In this document: piece after piece, positions 5,316-6,230 of the stretch
Position numbering within the stretch: the first letter of the stretch is position 1
How the letters are laid out: each line of letters opens with the position of its first letter
DNA from: Spirochaetaceae bacterium
GTDB lineage: Bacteria > Spirochaetota > Spirochaetia > Treponematales > Breznakiellaceae
DNA: 6,230 nt
Direction of reading: 5' to 3'
NCBI GenBank assembly: GCA_031258625.1
Contig: JAIRMO010000185.1
Location: forward strand, 1-6,230
Program-made: the position numbers and the translations under genes
The notes under the pieces: model-generated
What the model saw: the letters and a program-made list of their open reading frames with translations, nothing else
Databases searched by the model: none
Told to the model about the DNA's origin: nothing

Positions 5316-6230
5316 AGGTCAAAGGAGGCGTAAAGATCCTCCTCCACATCCTCCGGGGACGGGCCCTTAACGGTAAAACCCTCCCGGCTTACCAGGGTGT
5401 TAAAATCCAGGGAAGGATCCCCCCGCAAGATGTTGAGGAGGCTGAGAAAATCCCGGGCGATCTCCCGGGGGGTGATGAACTCCGCGGCCCCGGGGGTGGA
5501 GAAGGCCAGTTTTATAAAAGCCGTCAGCTCCGTTTCCCCCAGGGGGTTTTCGTAGTCAAAATGCCGGGCATGGATGCCGGCAAGCCGCTCCAAGAGGAGG
5601 TAGATCTCCTCCGGGGAAAGCTGGGCCAGTTTGATGACGGGGCTGTTAAAATCCCTTCGGCCTTCCCGGACAAAACGGCTGTCCGCCAGGCGGCTTTTCA
5701 GGGCGGGGGAGCTGAACAGCCCCCGCCGTTCATCCTCCACGAACTGGGGGGTACCGGCCATATAGATCCCCAGGCGCTGAACCTTCCCCTGCATCACCTC
5801 GTTAAACATGGAAAGGAGCTTTTCATAGTTGTTTTCCCGGGACTGACGGTGGGAGATCCTGGAGAGGTTCGCGCATTCATCAATAAAAAGAAGGAGCCCC
5901 CGGTATCCCAGTTGGGCGCTGAAGGCGGCGAAGAGCTTGACGTATTCGTACCAGTTCTCGTCGGTGATGATCTCCCCTACGGGGAGGAGGGAACGGGCTT
6001 CGGTCTTGGTGGCGTATTCCCCCCGGAGCCATTTGACGGCGCCGTGTTTTTTTTCGTCCTCGTCCGACATAAAGGCCTTGTAATAGGCGGAAACCGCCGC
6101 GGCAAAATCGTAGCCATGGGCAAACCCTTCCATTCCGGAAATGGTCTCAAAGATCCGCCACTCAACCCGGGAGACCAGGCTTTCATCGGCGGGGGATATC
6201 CCCCCGGCTATAATTTCCGTTTTTATGGCG
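5312..6230 (-). CDS. BrxD/DUF2791-family AAA-type ATPase (5'-truncated by the window edge)
   Basis: The C-terminal 305 residues of a P-loop ATPase are present; the frame stays open upstream of the ATG at 6133 to the edge (reading AIKTEIIAGG... at the edge), so that ATG is internal and the real start lies outside. Numbering from the edge: Walker B LLLFIDE (112-118, acidic pair D117/E118); a sensor-1-like strand followed by MAGTPQF (157-163); an arginine-rich RRGLFSSPALKSRL stretch (168-181) that could hold an arginine finger; and a C-terminal helical part with TPREIARDFL (253-262). I recognise the GTP-x-F ... RRG ... AL-SRL pattern as that of the DUF2791/BrxD family, whose members are usually a little over 400 residues. 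That leaves roughly 100-130 residues, including Walker A, beyond the edge, so nucleotide binding cannot be confirmed here. The stop overlaps the helicase start by 4 bases, implying one operon and a joint function. In BREX types 2 and 6 this protein is BrxD; relatives also accompany helicases outside BREX. Confidence 0.9.
   Translation of the reverse strand, partial: AIKTEIIAGGISPADESLVSRVEWRIFETISGMEGFAHGYDFAAAVSAYYKAFMSDEDEKKHGAVKWLRGEYATKTEARSLLPVGEIITDENWYEYVKLFAAFSAQLGYRGLLLFIDECANLSRISHRQSRENNYEKLLSMFNEVMQGKVQRLGIYMAGTPQFVEDERRGLFSSPALKSRLADSRFVREGRRDFNSPVIKLAQLSPEEIYLLLERLAGIHARHFDYENPLGETELTAFIKLAFSTPGAAEFITPREIARDFLSLLNILRGDPSLDFNTLVSREGFTVKGPSPEDVEEDLYASFDL

Noticed and set aside
5312..6133. 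ATG at 6133 as the start of the ATPase gene
   Set aside because: The frame continues without a stop to the window edge and the Walker A region is missing, so this Met is internal.
6191..6204. Perfect 14-base palindrome GGGGGATATCCCCC
   Set aside because: It falls in the ATPase coding sequence on Gly-Gly-Ile-Ser-Pro codons made of G and C runs, and has no partner site or regulatory context.
5312..6230. Loss of the Walker A motif as a sign of a degenerate ATPase
   Set aside because: The N-terminal part is outside the window; absence here is truncation by the edge. Walker B is intact.
3135..6230. Calling a complete BREX system
   Set aside because: No methyltransferase PglX, no phosphatase-like PglZ and no large ATPase (PglY/BrxC) is in view; only the two accessory genes are present.

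Overview
The window holds two complete genes and two genes cut by its edges. From left to right these are: the start of a small lipoprotein gene (minus strand, running off the left edge); a divergently transcribed membrane hybrid sensor kinase (plus strand); and, convergent with it, the downstream end of a minus-strand operon encoding a BrxD-type (DUF2791) AAA ATPase and an Lhr-type superfamily 2 helicase. I see no rRNA, tRNA, CRISPR array, insertion sequence or attachment site. No gap between genes exceeds about 220 bases.

Organism: a bacterium with a double membrane or at least a lipoprotein-bearing envelope (lipobox signal peptide, periplasmic sensor domain). The mix of moderate-GC and very GC-rich coding DNA, AAA-preferring lysine codons, weak Shine-Dalgarno sites and a large tandem-receiver hybrid kinase reminds me of spirochaetes of the termite-gut Treponema type. 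That is an impression and is not proven by anything here.

Left region (1-313): the lipoprotein gene has a near-consensus sigma70-type promoter (TTGACA, 17-base spacer, TACAAT). It is placed so that transcription should begin at or next to the ATG, which suggests a leaderless mRNA. An inverted repeat abuts its -35 box, and an A+T-rich stretch before the kinase gene probably carries the opposing promoter.

Centre (314-3097): a 927-residue hybrid histidine kinase ordered TM - periplasmic sensor - TM - GAF - HisKA - HATPase - REC - REC. All phosphotransfer residues are intact and there is no HPt domain, so the relay must finish on another protein.

Right (3135-6230): the ATPase and helicase genes overlap by four bases (ATGA) and are almost certainly translationally coupled. 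BrxD plus BrxHI is the known terminal pair of type 2 and type 6 BREX phage-defence loci, and similar pairs also occur outside full BREX loci. The defining partners (PglX, PglZ, PglY/BrxC and others) would lie beyond the right edge, so whether this is BREX, a reduced module or something new cannot be settled here. A strong GC hairpin separates the convergent kinase and helicase genes.
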